Shown here in pieces: positions 14,181 through 21,023 of a stretch of DNA of 36,046 nt. A program made the position numbers and the translations under genes. The stretch comes from PWPS01 sp964507105. GTDB lineage: Bacteria; Patescibacteriota; Minisyncoccia; Minisyncoccales; PWPS01. Each line of letters begins with the position of its first letter. Within the stretch, counting starts at the first letter, position 1. The stretch is taken from contig CAZDOR010000007.1 in NCBI GenBank assembly GCA_964507105.1, positions 1-36,046 on the forward strand. Direction: 5' to 3'. The notes beneath the pieces were generated by a model. It searched no databases. It worked only from the letters and a program-made list of their open reading frames with translations, and had not been told where the DNA came from.

Positions 14181-15185
14181 ATGAATACTGCAATATTAAT
14201 ATTTATATTCGTTGTATCCACGGTCGGCTTAGTTAAGGGGGCCGACTGGTTTTTGGAGTCAGCTGAAAAAATAGGTTTAGTCCTGGGACTTTCACCTTTT
14301 ATAGTCGGGGTGACCATTGTCTCATTAGGAACTTCATTTCCCGAGCTTTTTACTGCTTTGATCACTGTTTTTCAAGGGGTGCCGACTATTGTTCCCGCGA
14401 ACGCCATAGGTTCCAATATTGCCAACATCTTACTGGTTGTCGGTTTTTCAGCCTTGGTGGGGGGGAATTTGGTAGTTACGAAAAATTTAATAGATTTGGA
14501 CCTTCCTTTGTTGGGGGTTGGAACGGTAATTTTACTCGGGGTAATATATCCATTTCTGGGGGGTGGAGAGACATCTGTAACCAGACCGGAAAGTATTATA
14601 CTGATCTTGGGTTTCATTATCTATTTCATATACACGTTATTACATGATTTTGACGATCCGAAAGACCATTTGGAAACCTTACCTTCAAGAGAAGAAAGAA
14701 GGGATCATGTTTCGAAAAAAGAGGAGGTTGGTCCCAGCTTGAATATTTCCGATCTTATTTTGCTTTTTGTTGGAATAGTTTTACTTACGTTCGGAGCCAA
14801 CTACTTGATAAATTCCGTGGTTTTACTTTCCGAAATTCACAACATAGCAGTCGGAGCAATTGCCATAATCGCTGTTGCTCTCGGAACGACATTACCGGAG
14901 CTTTTTGTTTGTGTAAAAGCGGCCCGGGGAGGGAATTCGGAATTGGCCTTGGGAAATATATTCGGCTCCAATATATTCAATTCTTTTATTGTCATCGGAA
15001 TTCCAGGATTGATTGTTGACTTACCTCTCGATACCGAAACCTACAGAGTAGGAGTCCCTTTTTTGGTATTTTCAACTATACTATTCATAATATCGGGAAT
15101 TTCAAAAAGAGTACATGCTTACGAGGGAGCCTTTTACCTTCTGTTGTATATCTTGTTTATAATTAAAATATTCGGTATTTTTTAA
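14181..15185 (+). CDS. CaCA-family sodium/calcium exchanger-like protein
   Basis: This is a 334-residue polytopic membrane protein with about ten helices. It carries the two inverted alpha-repeats of the CaCA family: SLGTSFPELFTAL...AIGSNIANILLVVG (about 53-92) and ALGTTLPELFVCV...GNIFGSNIFNSF (about 233-272). Both keep the ion-binding Glu and the GSN motif. A cytoplasmic acidic/basic loop (about 155-185) separates the halves, as in YrbG. It probably exchanges Na+ (or H+) for Ca2+. It sits right after the hsp20 terminator and its TAA is directly followed by the ATG of a 32-residue membrane ORF. Confidence 0.93.
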   Translation: MNTAILIFIFVVSTVGLVKGADWFLESAEKIGLVLGLSPFIVGVTIVSLGTSFPELFTALITVFQGVPTIVPANAIGSNIANILLVVGFSALVGGNLVVTKNLIDLDLPLLGVGTVILLGVIYPFLGGGETSVTRPESIILILGFIIYFIYTLLHDFDDPKDHLETLPSREERRDHVSKKEEVGPSLNISDLILLFVGIVLLTFGANYLINSVVLLSEIHNIAVGAIAIIAVALGTTLPELFVCVKAARGGNSELALGNIFGSNIFNSFIVIGIPGLIVDLPLDTETYRVGVPFLVFSTILFIISGISKRVHAYEGAFYLLLYILFIIKIFGIF

Positions 15186-15284
15186 ATGAGACTGTTTAAT
15201 TTTTATATCACTGATATAATAATATTAATCATAACTTTGATGTTGATTTACTATTTTGCTCTGGAATTAGGACTTGTAGGTTAA
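15186..15284 (+). CDS. Small one-helix membrane protein (32 residues), putative
   Basis: The ATG abuts the stop codon of the exchanger (TAA-ATG). The 32-residue product has a polar start, a single hydrophobic helix (about 10-25: DIIILIITLMLIYYFAL) and a short acidic end. Such small proteins often bind and tune transporters. Its position makes translational coupling likely, but no homology is recognised. Confidence 0.5.
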   Translation: MRLFNFYITDIIILIITLMLIYYFALELGLVG

Positions 15285-15285
15285 A

Positions 15286-15308
15286 AACACCCCCTATGAG
15301 GGGGTGTT
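15286..15308 (-). terminator. Intrinsic terminator for the poly-Glu gene (minus strand)
   Basis: AACACCCCC (15286-15294) pairs with GGGGGTGTT (15300-15308). On the minus strand the stem is followed by a T run (complement of the A run before 15288), so it ends minus-strand transcripts. The plus side has no T run, though it still closes the exchanger operon with a strong hairpin. Confidence 0.75.
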
Positions 15309-15336
15309 CCTGCTGAATCATCTTTAGAAGAGCCTT

Positions 15337-15468
15337 TTAAAGATCTTCGTCCAAAAGATCATCATCGAGAAAGTCATCAAGCAAATCTTCTTCCTCTTCT
15401 TCCTCTTCTTCCTCTTCTTCCTCTTCTTCCTCTTTTTCTTCTACTGATTTATTTTTTTGTTTTTTCAT
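15337..15468 (-). CDS. Tiny acidic poly-glutamate protein (43 residues)
   Basis: The reading frame starts at ATG 15468 and encodes a basic head (MKKQKNKS), a run of 15 consecutive Glu (after VEEK) and an Asp/Leu tail (DLLDDFLDDDLLDED). The Glu run uses the repeating codons GAG GAA GAA, five times. It has a TTGACA-16-TATAAT promoter and its own terminator, which supports a real gene rather than a simple-sequence tract. No family is recognised. The tail loosely resembles the acidic region of RNA polymerase delta or nucleic-acid mimics, but that is only a guess. Confidence 0.65.
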   Translation of the reverse strand: MKKQKNKSVEEKEEEEEEEEEEEEEEEDLLDDFLDDDLLDEDL

Positions 15469-15504
15469 ATTTTTAGTTAATTATTAGTTTTCTTCTCTAA
15501 TGGC

Positions 15505-15532
15505 ATTATAATTTTAGTATTTTTTTTGTCAA
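15505..15532 (-). promoter_or_regulatory. Promoter of the poly-Glu gene
   Basis: On the minus strand, TTGACA (15532-15527) and TATAAT (15510-15505) with a 16-base spacer. It leaves a leader of about 30 bases before the ATG at 15468. Confidence 0.78.
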
Positions 15533-15560
15533 TTTATTTTCAATTTGTTTTTATTTAATA

Positions 15561-15566
15561 TATAAT
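15561..15566 (+). promoter_or_regulatory. -10 element for the membrane Clp-like operon
   Basis: TATAAT at 15561-15566 ends 7 bases before the ATG at 15574, so the transcript would be leaderless. The -35 at the expected distance is weak (TTCAAT, 15539-15544). Confidence 0.5.
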
Positions 15567-15573
15567 TCTAAAA

Positions 15574-15969
15574 ATGAAGGTCATAATTATCCAAAATTTG
15601 ATAATCGACTGGATTTACTGGCACTTTTTCGGAGCAACGAAAAATTTACTCAGAATATGGGGTAATTTTTTAAAATTCTCTCTTAATTTTTTTTCCGTTT
15701 CCTTGTTGATCAAAACAGCCTTTCAGCCGTGGAAGAGGATCTCTCAGTCTTACATGGGTTTAGCTGATTTTTTTGAAAATTTTCAAATTTTTGTTCTTAA
15801 TTCTTTTTCCCGGCTTTTCGGCTTCTTGATGAGATTAATATTCTTAATGGTGGGTCTTTCGGTGACTTTTCTGATTTTTATCCTTGGATTTTTATTGATT
15901 TTAATTTGGATTCTTCTTCCCGCTATAATCTTTTTCGGTTTAATCTTAAGTATAATGTTAATAATTTAA
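15574..15969 (+). CDS. Small membrane protein, first gene of the Clp-like module
   Basis: The 131-residue protein is of unknown family. It has an amphipathic, aromatic N-terminal half (WIYWHFFGATKNLLRIWGNFLKFSL), a conserved-looking loop with AFQPWKRISQSYMGL, and two strongly hydrophobic helices at the C-terminus (about 82-129). The following gene, a membrane-anchored AAA+ protein, starts one base after its stop, so the two are probably co-translated and may form a membrane complex. Confidence 0.8.
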   Translation: MKVIIIQNLIIDWIYWHFFGATKNLLRIWGNFLKFSLNFFSVSLLIKTAFQPWKRISQSYMGLADFFENFQIFVLNSFSRLFGFLMRLIFLMVGLSVTFLIFILGFLLILIWILLPAIIFFGLILSIMLII

Positions 15970-15970
15970 G

Positions 15971-18490
15971 ATGTTCAAATTTGATCTCAAAAACGCTGAA
16001 ATATTTAAAGCTGTTAAGGCCCCGATTTTCATTAGGAGATCTGATTTGTTCAGAAAAACATTTTCAATATTATCCGTTTTATCATTCCTTTTCTTGGTTT
16101 CCGCTACGATTCAACCCTCATTGCGATTTATTGAGACCGGACGTATTTTGGGAGTTACGGGATTTTTGTTTTTTTTCTATCTCTTATTTTTGCACTTGAA
16201 TATTTTTTTTGAAGTCGGGCTGAAAAAAAACGAACCTCCGATGAAGTTAGAGGACGCCAATGCAAGAATAGAGGAGATAAATTTTGCTGAATTTTTGAAT
16301 TATGATGCAGCTCGATTATTGAGAAAAGCTTTCAGAAGTAAAGAAAAGGATTCTACGGATCTACTTTTTTATATCGTCAAAAGTTGCGAATTCACTCATT
16401 TCGTCTTTACGAGGTTATTGATTGATAAGGCTGATTTTCTTCGAGAGTTACAGGCACACAAAGGGCGAGATTGGAATGATGAAATTACCGATTCCTTGAA
16501 GGAAACAATAGTGGTGTCTTTATCTGTTGCTGCCGGAAGAAATCATAAAAGAATAAGGCCGGAAGATTTATTGGTGGCTTTAGCTACTTCCAATAAGCCC
16601 TTTAAGCAATTTTTAATTAGGCATGATATTAAAAAACGAGAATTAAAATCCCTGACATCCTGGTACATAGAAATTAATTCCGAGATTAACCAACGAAAAA
16701 AGTTTTGGCGATATGAAAATTTGGTGAAGTTGGGAACAATAGGAAAGCATTGGGCAGCAGGTGGTGCTTATTTTTTAAATAAATTTGCCGTAAACTGGAC
16801 CGAGGTAGTTACCGGGCGTGGGTTCAGAAGAATAATTGGTCACGAAAAAGTAGTTGAGTCTGTCGAGAGAAGCTTATCCTCTGAACAAAGCAATGTGGTC
16901 CTGGTTGGAAAGCCGGGAAGTGGAAGGTCGGCAGTTATAAATGAGCTGACTCGGAAAAGTTTTTTAGGCTTAACTCCTTCGGAAATAAGTCATAAGCGAA
17001 TTTATAAATTACAATTAAGTTCATTAATAGCTAATGTTGAAGGAAAAGAAAGAACGGAAAAAATCCTAAACCGAATTTTTTCAGAAGTTATTTCTGCTGG
17101 AAATATAATTTTAGTTTTGGAGAATATTCATGAATTCATAGCTGGTGATGGAAAAGTTGGTATTGTTGATATCTCGGGAGTTTTGGAAACCTATCTAAAA
17201 GATTCCCGATTTAAATTTATCAGCATCACTAATTTTCGGGATTACCGTCGAACTGTTGAAAGAAATAGAGCTGTTGATTCCGAACTTAAGAAAATTGAGC
17301 TCAGTGAAGTTTCTCCCGAAGAGGCTCTCAGGTTATCAGAGCGTGTGACTCCGAGCTTGGAAGAAAAGCATAATATCTTCGTTTCTTACCGAGCTTTAAA
17401 ATCTTCTGTGGAGCTTACTGAAAAATATTTACCCTCCGCCTCTTTTCCGAAAAAGGCGATAGATATTTTAGAGGAGGCGATACTTCATGCATCACAGAAA
17501 GGTGTAGAAATACTTAGAAAAGAACATATTACCGATATTCTTTCCGAAAAAGCGGAAGTACCGGTAGGAAAAGTTTTAGGGGAGGAAAAAAGTATTTTAT
17601 TAAACTTGGAAGAGAAGATTCACGAAAGGATAATAAATCAAGAGGAGGCCGTAAGTCAGATATCGAAAAGCCTGAGACGGTCAAGGGCGGAATTGGATAC
17701 GAGAAAGGGATTAATAGGATCCTTTTTGTTTTTAGGACCTACGGGAGTGGGTAAGACTGAGACGGCGAAAGCCATTGCCGATGTTTATTTCGGTTCGGAG
17801 GATAAGATGATAAGAATTGACATGTCCGAATATCAAAACATTTCCGATCTTTCTCGCCTCATAGGATCCGAAGACAGGGAGGGAGTTTTGACCGAACAAG
17901 TGGTTGAAGATCCGTTTTCTTTAATTCTTCTTGATGAATTGGAAAAAGCACACAGAGATATATTGAATGTTTTTTTGCAAATACTGGATGAGGGTCATGT
18001 AACGGACGGGGTCGGTCGTAAGGTTAATTTTAAAAATTGCATGATAATAGCGACGAGTAATGCTGGTTATAAGATAATTTTAAACTCAATTAAGGAAGAG
18101 ACTACACTTGGAGAAGTTCGAGAAGACATTTTGGATCATCTTTTTCAGAAAGAGATCTTCAGGCCGGAATTGGTTAACAGGTTTGATGGAACGGTTATTT
18201 TTGAGCCCTTATCAAAAGAAAGTTTGATGCAGATAGCAGAATTACAACTTCAGGGATTGAAAGAGAGCTTGAAAGAAAAACATATTGAATTTAAAATAAC
18301 GGAAGAATTAAAAGAGAAAATTGTTGATATAAGCTACGAGCCCGTTTTCGGAGCGAGGGAAATGCAGCGAGTTATTCAAAATGAAATAGGGGATAATTTT
18401 GCCTCAGCCATACTTTCTGATAGAATCAATGCTGGGGATGAAGTTATAGTTGATCCTGACGAATTTAAATTAGAAAAGATAACTCAATAG
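15971..18490 (+). CDS. Membrane-anchored Clp-like AAA+ protein with degenerate first ATPase site
   Basis: The 839-residue protein has two N-terminal membrane helices (about 30-50 and 58-82), a Clp N-domain-like region (about 100-225) and two AAA+ modules. In module 1 the Walker A is GKPGSGRS (313-320), with Arg in place of the catalytic Lys, and the Walker B is LVLENI (381-386) instead of hhhhDE. Module 2 is intact: GPTGVGKT (589-596), LILLDE (651-656), TSNAG, arginine finger FRPELVNRFD, and a D2-small domain. The I/V-G-F loop that ClpC uses to dock on ClpP, expected soon after TSNAG, is not seen. It may therefore be a membrane disaggregase or unfoldase rather than a ClpP partner. Confidence 0.85.
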   Translation: MFKFDLKNAEIFKAVKAPIFIRRSDLFRKTFSILSVLSFLFLVSATIQPSLRFIETGRILGVTGFLFFFYLLFLHLNIFFEVGLKKNEPPMKLEDANARIEEINFAEFLNYDAARLLRKAFRSKEKDSTDLLFYIVKSCEFTHFVFTRLLIDKADFLRELQAHKGRDWNDEITDSLKETIVVSLSVAAGRNHKRIRPEDLLVALATSNKPFKQFLIRHDIKKRELKSLTSWYIEINSEINQRKKFWRYENLVKLGTIGKHWAAGGAYFLNKFAVNWTEVVTGRGFRRIIGHEKVVESVERSLSSEQSNVVLVGKPGSGRSAVINELTRKSFLGLTPSEISHKRIYKLQLSSLIANVEGKERTEKILNRIFSEVISAGNIILVLENIHEFIAGDGKVGIVDISGVLETYLKDSRFKFISITNFRDYRRTVERNRAVDSELKKIELSEVSPEEALRLSERVTPSLEEKHNIFVSYRALKSSVELTEKYLPSASFPKKAIDILEEAILHASQKGVEILRKEHITDILSEKAEVPVGKVLGEEKSILLNLEEKIHERIINQEEAVSQISKSLRRSRAELDTRKGLIGSFLFLGPTGVGKTETAKAIADVYFGSEDKMIRIDMSEYQNISDLSRLIGSEDREGVLTEQVVEDPFSLILLDELEKAHRDILNVFLQILDEGHVTDGVGRKVNFKNCMIIATSNAGYKIILNSIKEETTLGEVREDILDHLFQKEIFRPELVNRFDGTVIFEPLSKESLMQIAELQLQGLKESLKEKHIEFKITEELKEKIVDISYEPVFGAREMQRVIQNEIGDNFASAILSDRINAGDEVIVDPDEFKLEKITQ

Positions 18491-18497
18491 TTTTGTT

Positions 18498-19271
18498 ATG
18501 AGCAAAAAAAGTATAAAGACTTTAATCAAGTTAATGATCGTAGGTATTTTAGTCTTCGGTTTTTATCAATCTCAAAATTTGACGCCGGTCGAGGAAAGAA
18601 GGGCAACGGCTGCGATTGATAATTTTCAGTCTCTAAACTCTTTTCAAGTTAATTTTGAAGGATATATCGAAGAAACTGATACTCGTGTTTACGAAGCTAA
18701 GATGAATAGTTATTTTAACAGAACTGACAGTGGTTTGAAGTCAAAAGGTGAATTTTCATTAAAAATTCCTAATGAAAACTCTTCCGAAAAAATTGAAGGT
18801 GAACTTATTACTACGGAGGAGTCTTTTTTTATTCTTCCTGATCCGGAATCAATCTCAGTAATCGAAGAGCTGGGATATTCTGATTTTACGGAAAGAGAAT
18901 TAAATTCATGGATGAAGTACGATTTGGATAATCCAACCGAAGATATCAAAATTTATCCTGATTCCACAATTACAATTTCAGAAGATGAAAAGATAAATGA
19001 TACGGAAGTTTACCACTACCGGACTGAACTTTCCGGTTTTAATTTTTTAGAGGAAGATTTTGAAGTGGATCTGTTTACGGGTAAAGAGGATTTAAATATT
19101 TATCGTATATCGACGAAACAAGAAATCAATTTTTCGAAGGATGTTGATTTTTTTCACTCTGCTATGAATTTTTCGACGGGATCGTCTCCCACCTTGGATT
19201 TCCAAATTGAGTTCAGTGGGTTTAATGAAGAGAAAGAGATTCAACTTCCCGAAGAATACATGGATATTTGA
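18498..19271 (+). CDS. Anchored extracytoplasmic protein, LppX/LolA-like fold possible
   Basis: The 257-residue protein has one N-terminal membrane helix (about 9-25) with no lipobox Cys, and then a beta-rich outer domain. The pattern 'AIDNFQSLNSFQVNFEGYIEE...' with repeated amphipathic strands, and 'TEVYHYRTELSGFNF' midway, resembles the half-barrel LolA/LppX/LprG type that holds lipids. This is a fold-level guess. It starts 7 bases after the Clp-like gene and is the last gene before a terminator, so it probably belongs to the same envelope module. Confidence 0.6.
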   Translation: MSKKSIKTLIKLMIVGILVFGFYQSQNLTPVEERRATAAIDNFQSLNSFQVNFEGYIEETDTRVYEAKMNSYFNRTDSGLKSKGEFSLKIPNENSSEKIEGELITTEESFFILPDPESISVIEELGYSDFTERELNSWMKYDLDNPTEDIKIYPDSTITISEDEKINDTEVYHYRTELSGFNFLEEDFEVDLFTGKEDLNIYRISTKQEINFSKDVDFFHSAMNFSTGSSPTLDFQIEFSGFNEEKEIQLPEEYMDI

Positions 19272-19294
19272 ATCATTTAGTAGATATTTTTCTG

Positions 19295-19323
19295 AAACCC
19301 TTCCGAGAAAGGAGGGGTTTTTT
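19295..19323 (+). terminator. Intrinsic terminator of the Clp-like operon
   Basis: AAACCCTTCC (19295-19304) pairs with GGAGGGGTTT (19311-19320) with one G-U, loop GAGAAA, followed by T to 19323. Confidence 0.85.
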
Positions 19324-19346
19324 AGTATTCGATAAACATTTAAGTC

Positions 19347-19375
19347 TTGACATGAAAAATATTGTGGGATAGAAT
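19347..19375 (+). promoter_or_regulatory. Promoter of the mraZ-led division cluster
   Basis: TTGACA at 19347-19352 and TAGAAT at 19370-19375 with a 17-base spacer. The MraZ-type boxes lie just downstream, where binding would block initiation. Confidence 0.7.
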
Positions 19376-19384
19376 GAAGGTGAT

Positions 19385-19408
19385 GTGGAAAGTTGTGGAA
19401 AAAAGTGG
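19385..19408 (+). promoter_or_regulatory. MraZ operator: GTGG boxes at 10-base spacing
   Basis: GTGG occurs at 19385, 19395 and 19405, exactly one helical turn apart, each in a GTGGaaa/GTGGgga context. Further copies are at 19364 and 19427. MraZ is known to bind tandem TGGG/GTGG repeats upstream of its own gene. Confidence 0.75.
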
Positions 19409-19438
19409 GGAAAACCGCTAAATATTGTGGAAAACTAA

Positions 19439-19870
19439 ATGTTTATAGGAGAATTTAATTATAAAATAGATGCAAAAAAAAGGTTAGCTGTACCGGCCAA
19501 GTTTCGTGATGATTTGGGAGGGAAAGTTGTAGTTACCAGGGGTTTGGACGGATGTTTGTTTTTATACACTTTAGAAGAATGGGAGAAATTAGCGGAAAAA
19601 ATTAGCAGCTTGCCACTTTCACAATCCGATGCAAGAAGTTTTGCCAGGGTGATGCTGGCCGGAGCAATGGAGCTCGAGTTAGACAATTCGGGTAGAATAC
19701 TTTTACCGGACTACTTGAAAGAATATGCCGACTTGGAAAAGGAAGTTATTTTTGCCGGTGTTTATAATCGAATGGAAATTTGGGACAAGGACAAGTGGGA
19801 AGGGTACAAGAATGAAGCGGAAAACGAAGTAGGGGATGTGGCTGAAGGGTTAAAGGAGTTGGGGGTCTAA
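19439..19870 (+). CDS. mraZ: Transcriptional regulator MraZ
   Basis: MraZ is a ring-forming DNA-binding protein that represses the division and cell-wall (dcw) cluster by binding repeats upstream of its own gene. The 143-residue protein has two SpoVT/AbrB-like halves: MFIGEFNYKIDAKKRLAVPAKFRDDL (1-26) and ELDNSGRILLPDYLKEYADL (about 80-99). The length is normal. The GTGG boxes directly upstream support self-regulation. rsmH follows after 10 bases. Confidence 0.95.
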   Translation: MFIGEFNYKIDAKKRLAVPAKFRDDLGGKVVVTRGLDGCLFLYTLEEWEKLAEKISSLPLSQSDARSFARVMLAGAMELELDNSGRILLPDYLKEYADLEKEVIFAGVYNRMEIWDKDKWEGYKNEAENEVGDVAEGLKELGV

Positions 19871-19880
19871 TTCATAAGTC

Positions 19881-20744
19881 ATGAAAAAAACCCACAAAAC
19901 GGTTTTAAAAAATGAAGTCGTTGATCTTTTAAATGTCGATTCTAATCAAAATTTTATTGATTGTACTGCCGGTGAAGGTGGTCACAGTAGAGAAATTCTA
20001 AAAAGAAATGGTCCCGAAGGTGAAGTTTTAGCTTTCGAATGGGATCGAAAAATGTACGAAAGATTAAAGAGGGAAAAGACAGACAGATTGAATCTAATAA
20101 ATAAATCGTATGTTTTTTTAAGAGAGGTCGTAGAGGAGATGGATTTCGGGCCCGTCTCCGGAGTTTTGTTCGACCTGGGCATGTCCACCTGGCATATCAA
20201 AGAGTCCGGAAAGGGTTTTACCTTTCAAGATGATGAGCCATTGGACATGCGTTATAATACGGAGTCACTTCTTACGGCCGAGGAAGTGGTAAATCATTGG
20301 AAGGAGGATAATTTAGAAAAAATCATCACGGACTACAGTGACGAGCGATACGCAAAAGAAATTGTCGAGGAGATCGTAAGGTCAAGGCCGCTGAAAACAA
20401 CCAAGGATTTGGTTGCGGCCGTAAAGCGGGCGGTCCCCGGCGATTACGAAAGGGGAAGAATACATCCGGCAACGAGAACTTTTCAAGCCATTCGCATTGT
20501 AGTTAATGCGGAATTGAATAACTTACGGGAAGCGCTCCCGCAAGCTTTCGACGTTTTAGAGCCCGGAGGAAGAATCGTGGTCATATCCTTCCATTACCTG
20601 GAAGATGAGGAGGTAGAGAGTTTTTTTAACAATAAAGAGGGGTTGAAGCAGATTGAAAAAATCACTCCCTCGAATCAAGAGGTGACAACCAACCCCTCTT
20701 CAAGGTCGGCAATTTTACGAGTAGTTGAAAAACAAAATGGATAA
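19881..20744 (+). CDS. rsmH: 16S rRNA (cytosine-1402-N4)-methyltransferase
   Basis: RsmH methylates C1402 in the decoding centre of 16S rRNA using S-adenosylmethionine. The 287-residue protein has the SAM-binding motif DCTAGEGGHSREIL (about 28-41), the family block FDLGMSTWHI..SGKGFTF..DEPLDMRY, and the C-terminal motifs ATRTFQAIRIVVNAEL and ISFHYLEDEEVE. Its place after mraZ is the universal dcw order. Its end overlaps the ftsL-like gene by 8 bases. Confidence 0.96.
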   Translation: MKKTHKTVLKNEVVDLLNVDSNQNFIDCTAGEGGHSREILKRNGPEGEVLAFEWDRKMYERLKREKTDRLNLINKSYVFLREVVEEMDFGPVSGVLFDLGMSTWHIKESGKGFTFQDDEPLDMRYNTESLLTAEEVVNHWKEDNLEKIITDYSDERYAKEIVEEIVRSRPLKTTKDLVAAVKRAVPGDYERGRIHPATRTFQAIRIVVNAELNNLREALPQAFDVLEPGGRIVVISFHYLEDEEVESFFNNKEGLKQIEKITPSNQEVTTNPSSRSAILRVVEKQNG

Positions 20745-21021
20745 AATAAAGTCTAAATATCTAATACTTATATTTTTGCTGGTTGCTGTTATTTTCTCAT
20801 ATGTAAATCAAGTCAGCCAGCTGACGGAAGAAAATTATTTAATTGAGAAATATCAAAGGGAAATTGATTATTACTCTCAGGAAAGTAGAAGCTTAGAGCA
20901 TCAAGTTCTTCAAGATAACTCTTTCTCTCAGGTCGAATCTTTAGCACAAAAATTGAATTTTGAAGAGACCGATAAGGTAAGTTATATAGAAGTTTCGGGC
21001 AGTGAAGTGGTAGTCAAATAG
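20737..21021 (+). CDS. ftsL: FtsL-like division protein
   Basis: This 94-residue bitopic membrane protein has a short basic cytoplasmic start, one helix (about 8-24) and an extracytoplasmic heptad-rich region (VNQVSQLTEENYLIEKYQREI...), the layout of FtsL/DivIC. It sits between rsmH and ftsI, the standard position of ftsL. The sequence family is too variable to assign by motifs, so the call rests on topology and order. The ATG at 20737 was preferred over the TTG at 20725. Confidence 0.8.
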   Translation: MDKIKSKYLILIFLLVAVIFSYVNQVSQLTEENYLIEKYQREIDYYSQESRSLEHQVLQDNSFSQVESLAQKLNFEETDKVSYIEVSGSEVVVK

Positions 21022-21023
21022 CC

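Noticed and set aside
15379..15440. Simple TTC/CTC microsatellite
   Set aside because: It is the Glu-codon run of an intact ORF with its own promoter and terminator, so it is treated as coding.
19385..19430. DnaA boxes near mraZ (TTTTCCACA-like on the minus strand)
   Set aside because: The exact 10-base phasing of GTGG fits MraZ operators better, and each site has a mismatch to the DnaA consensus.
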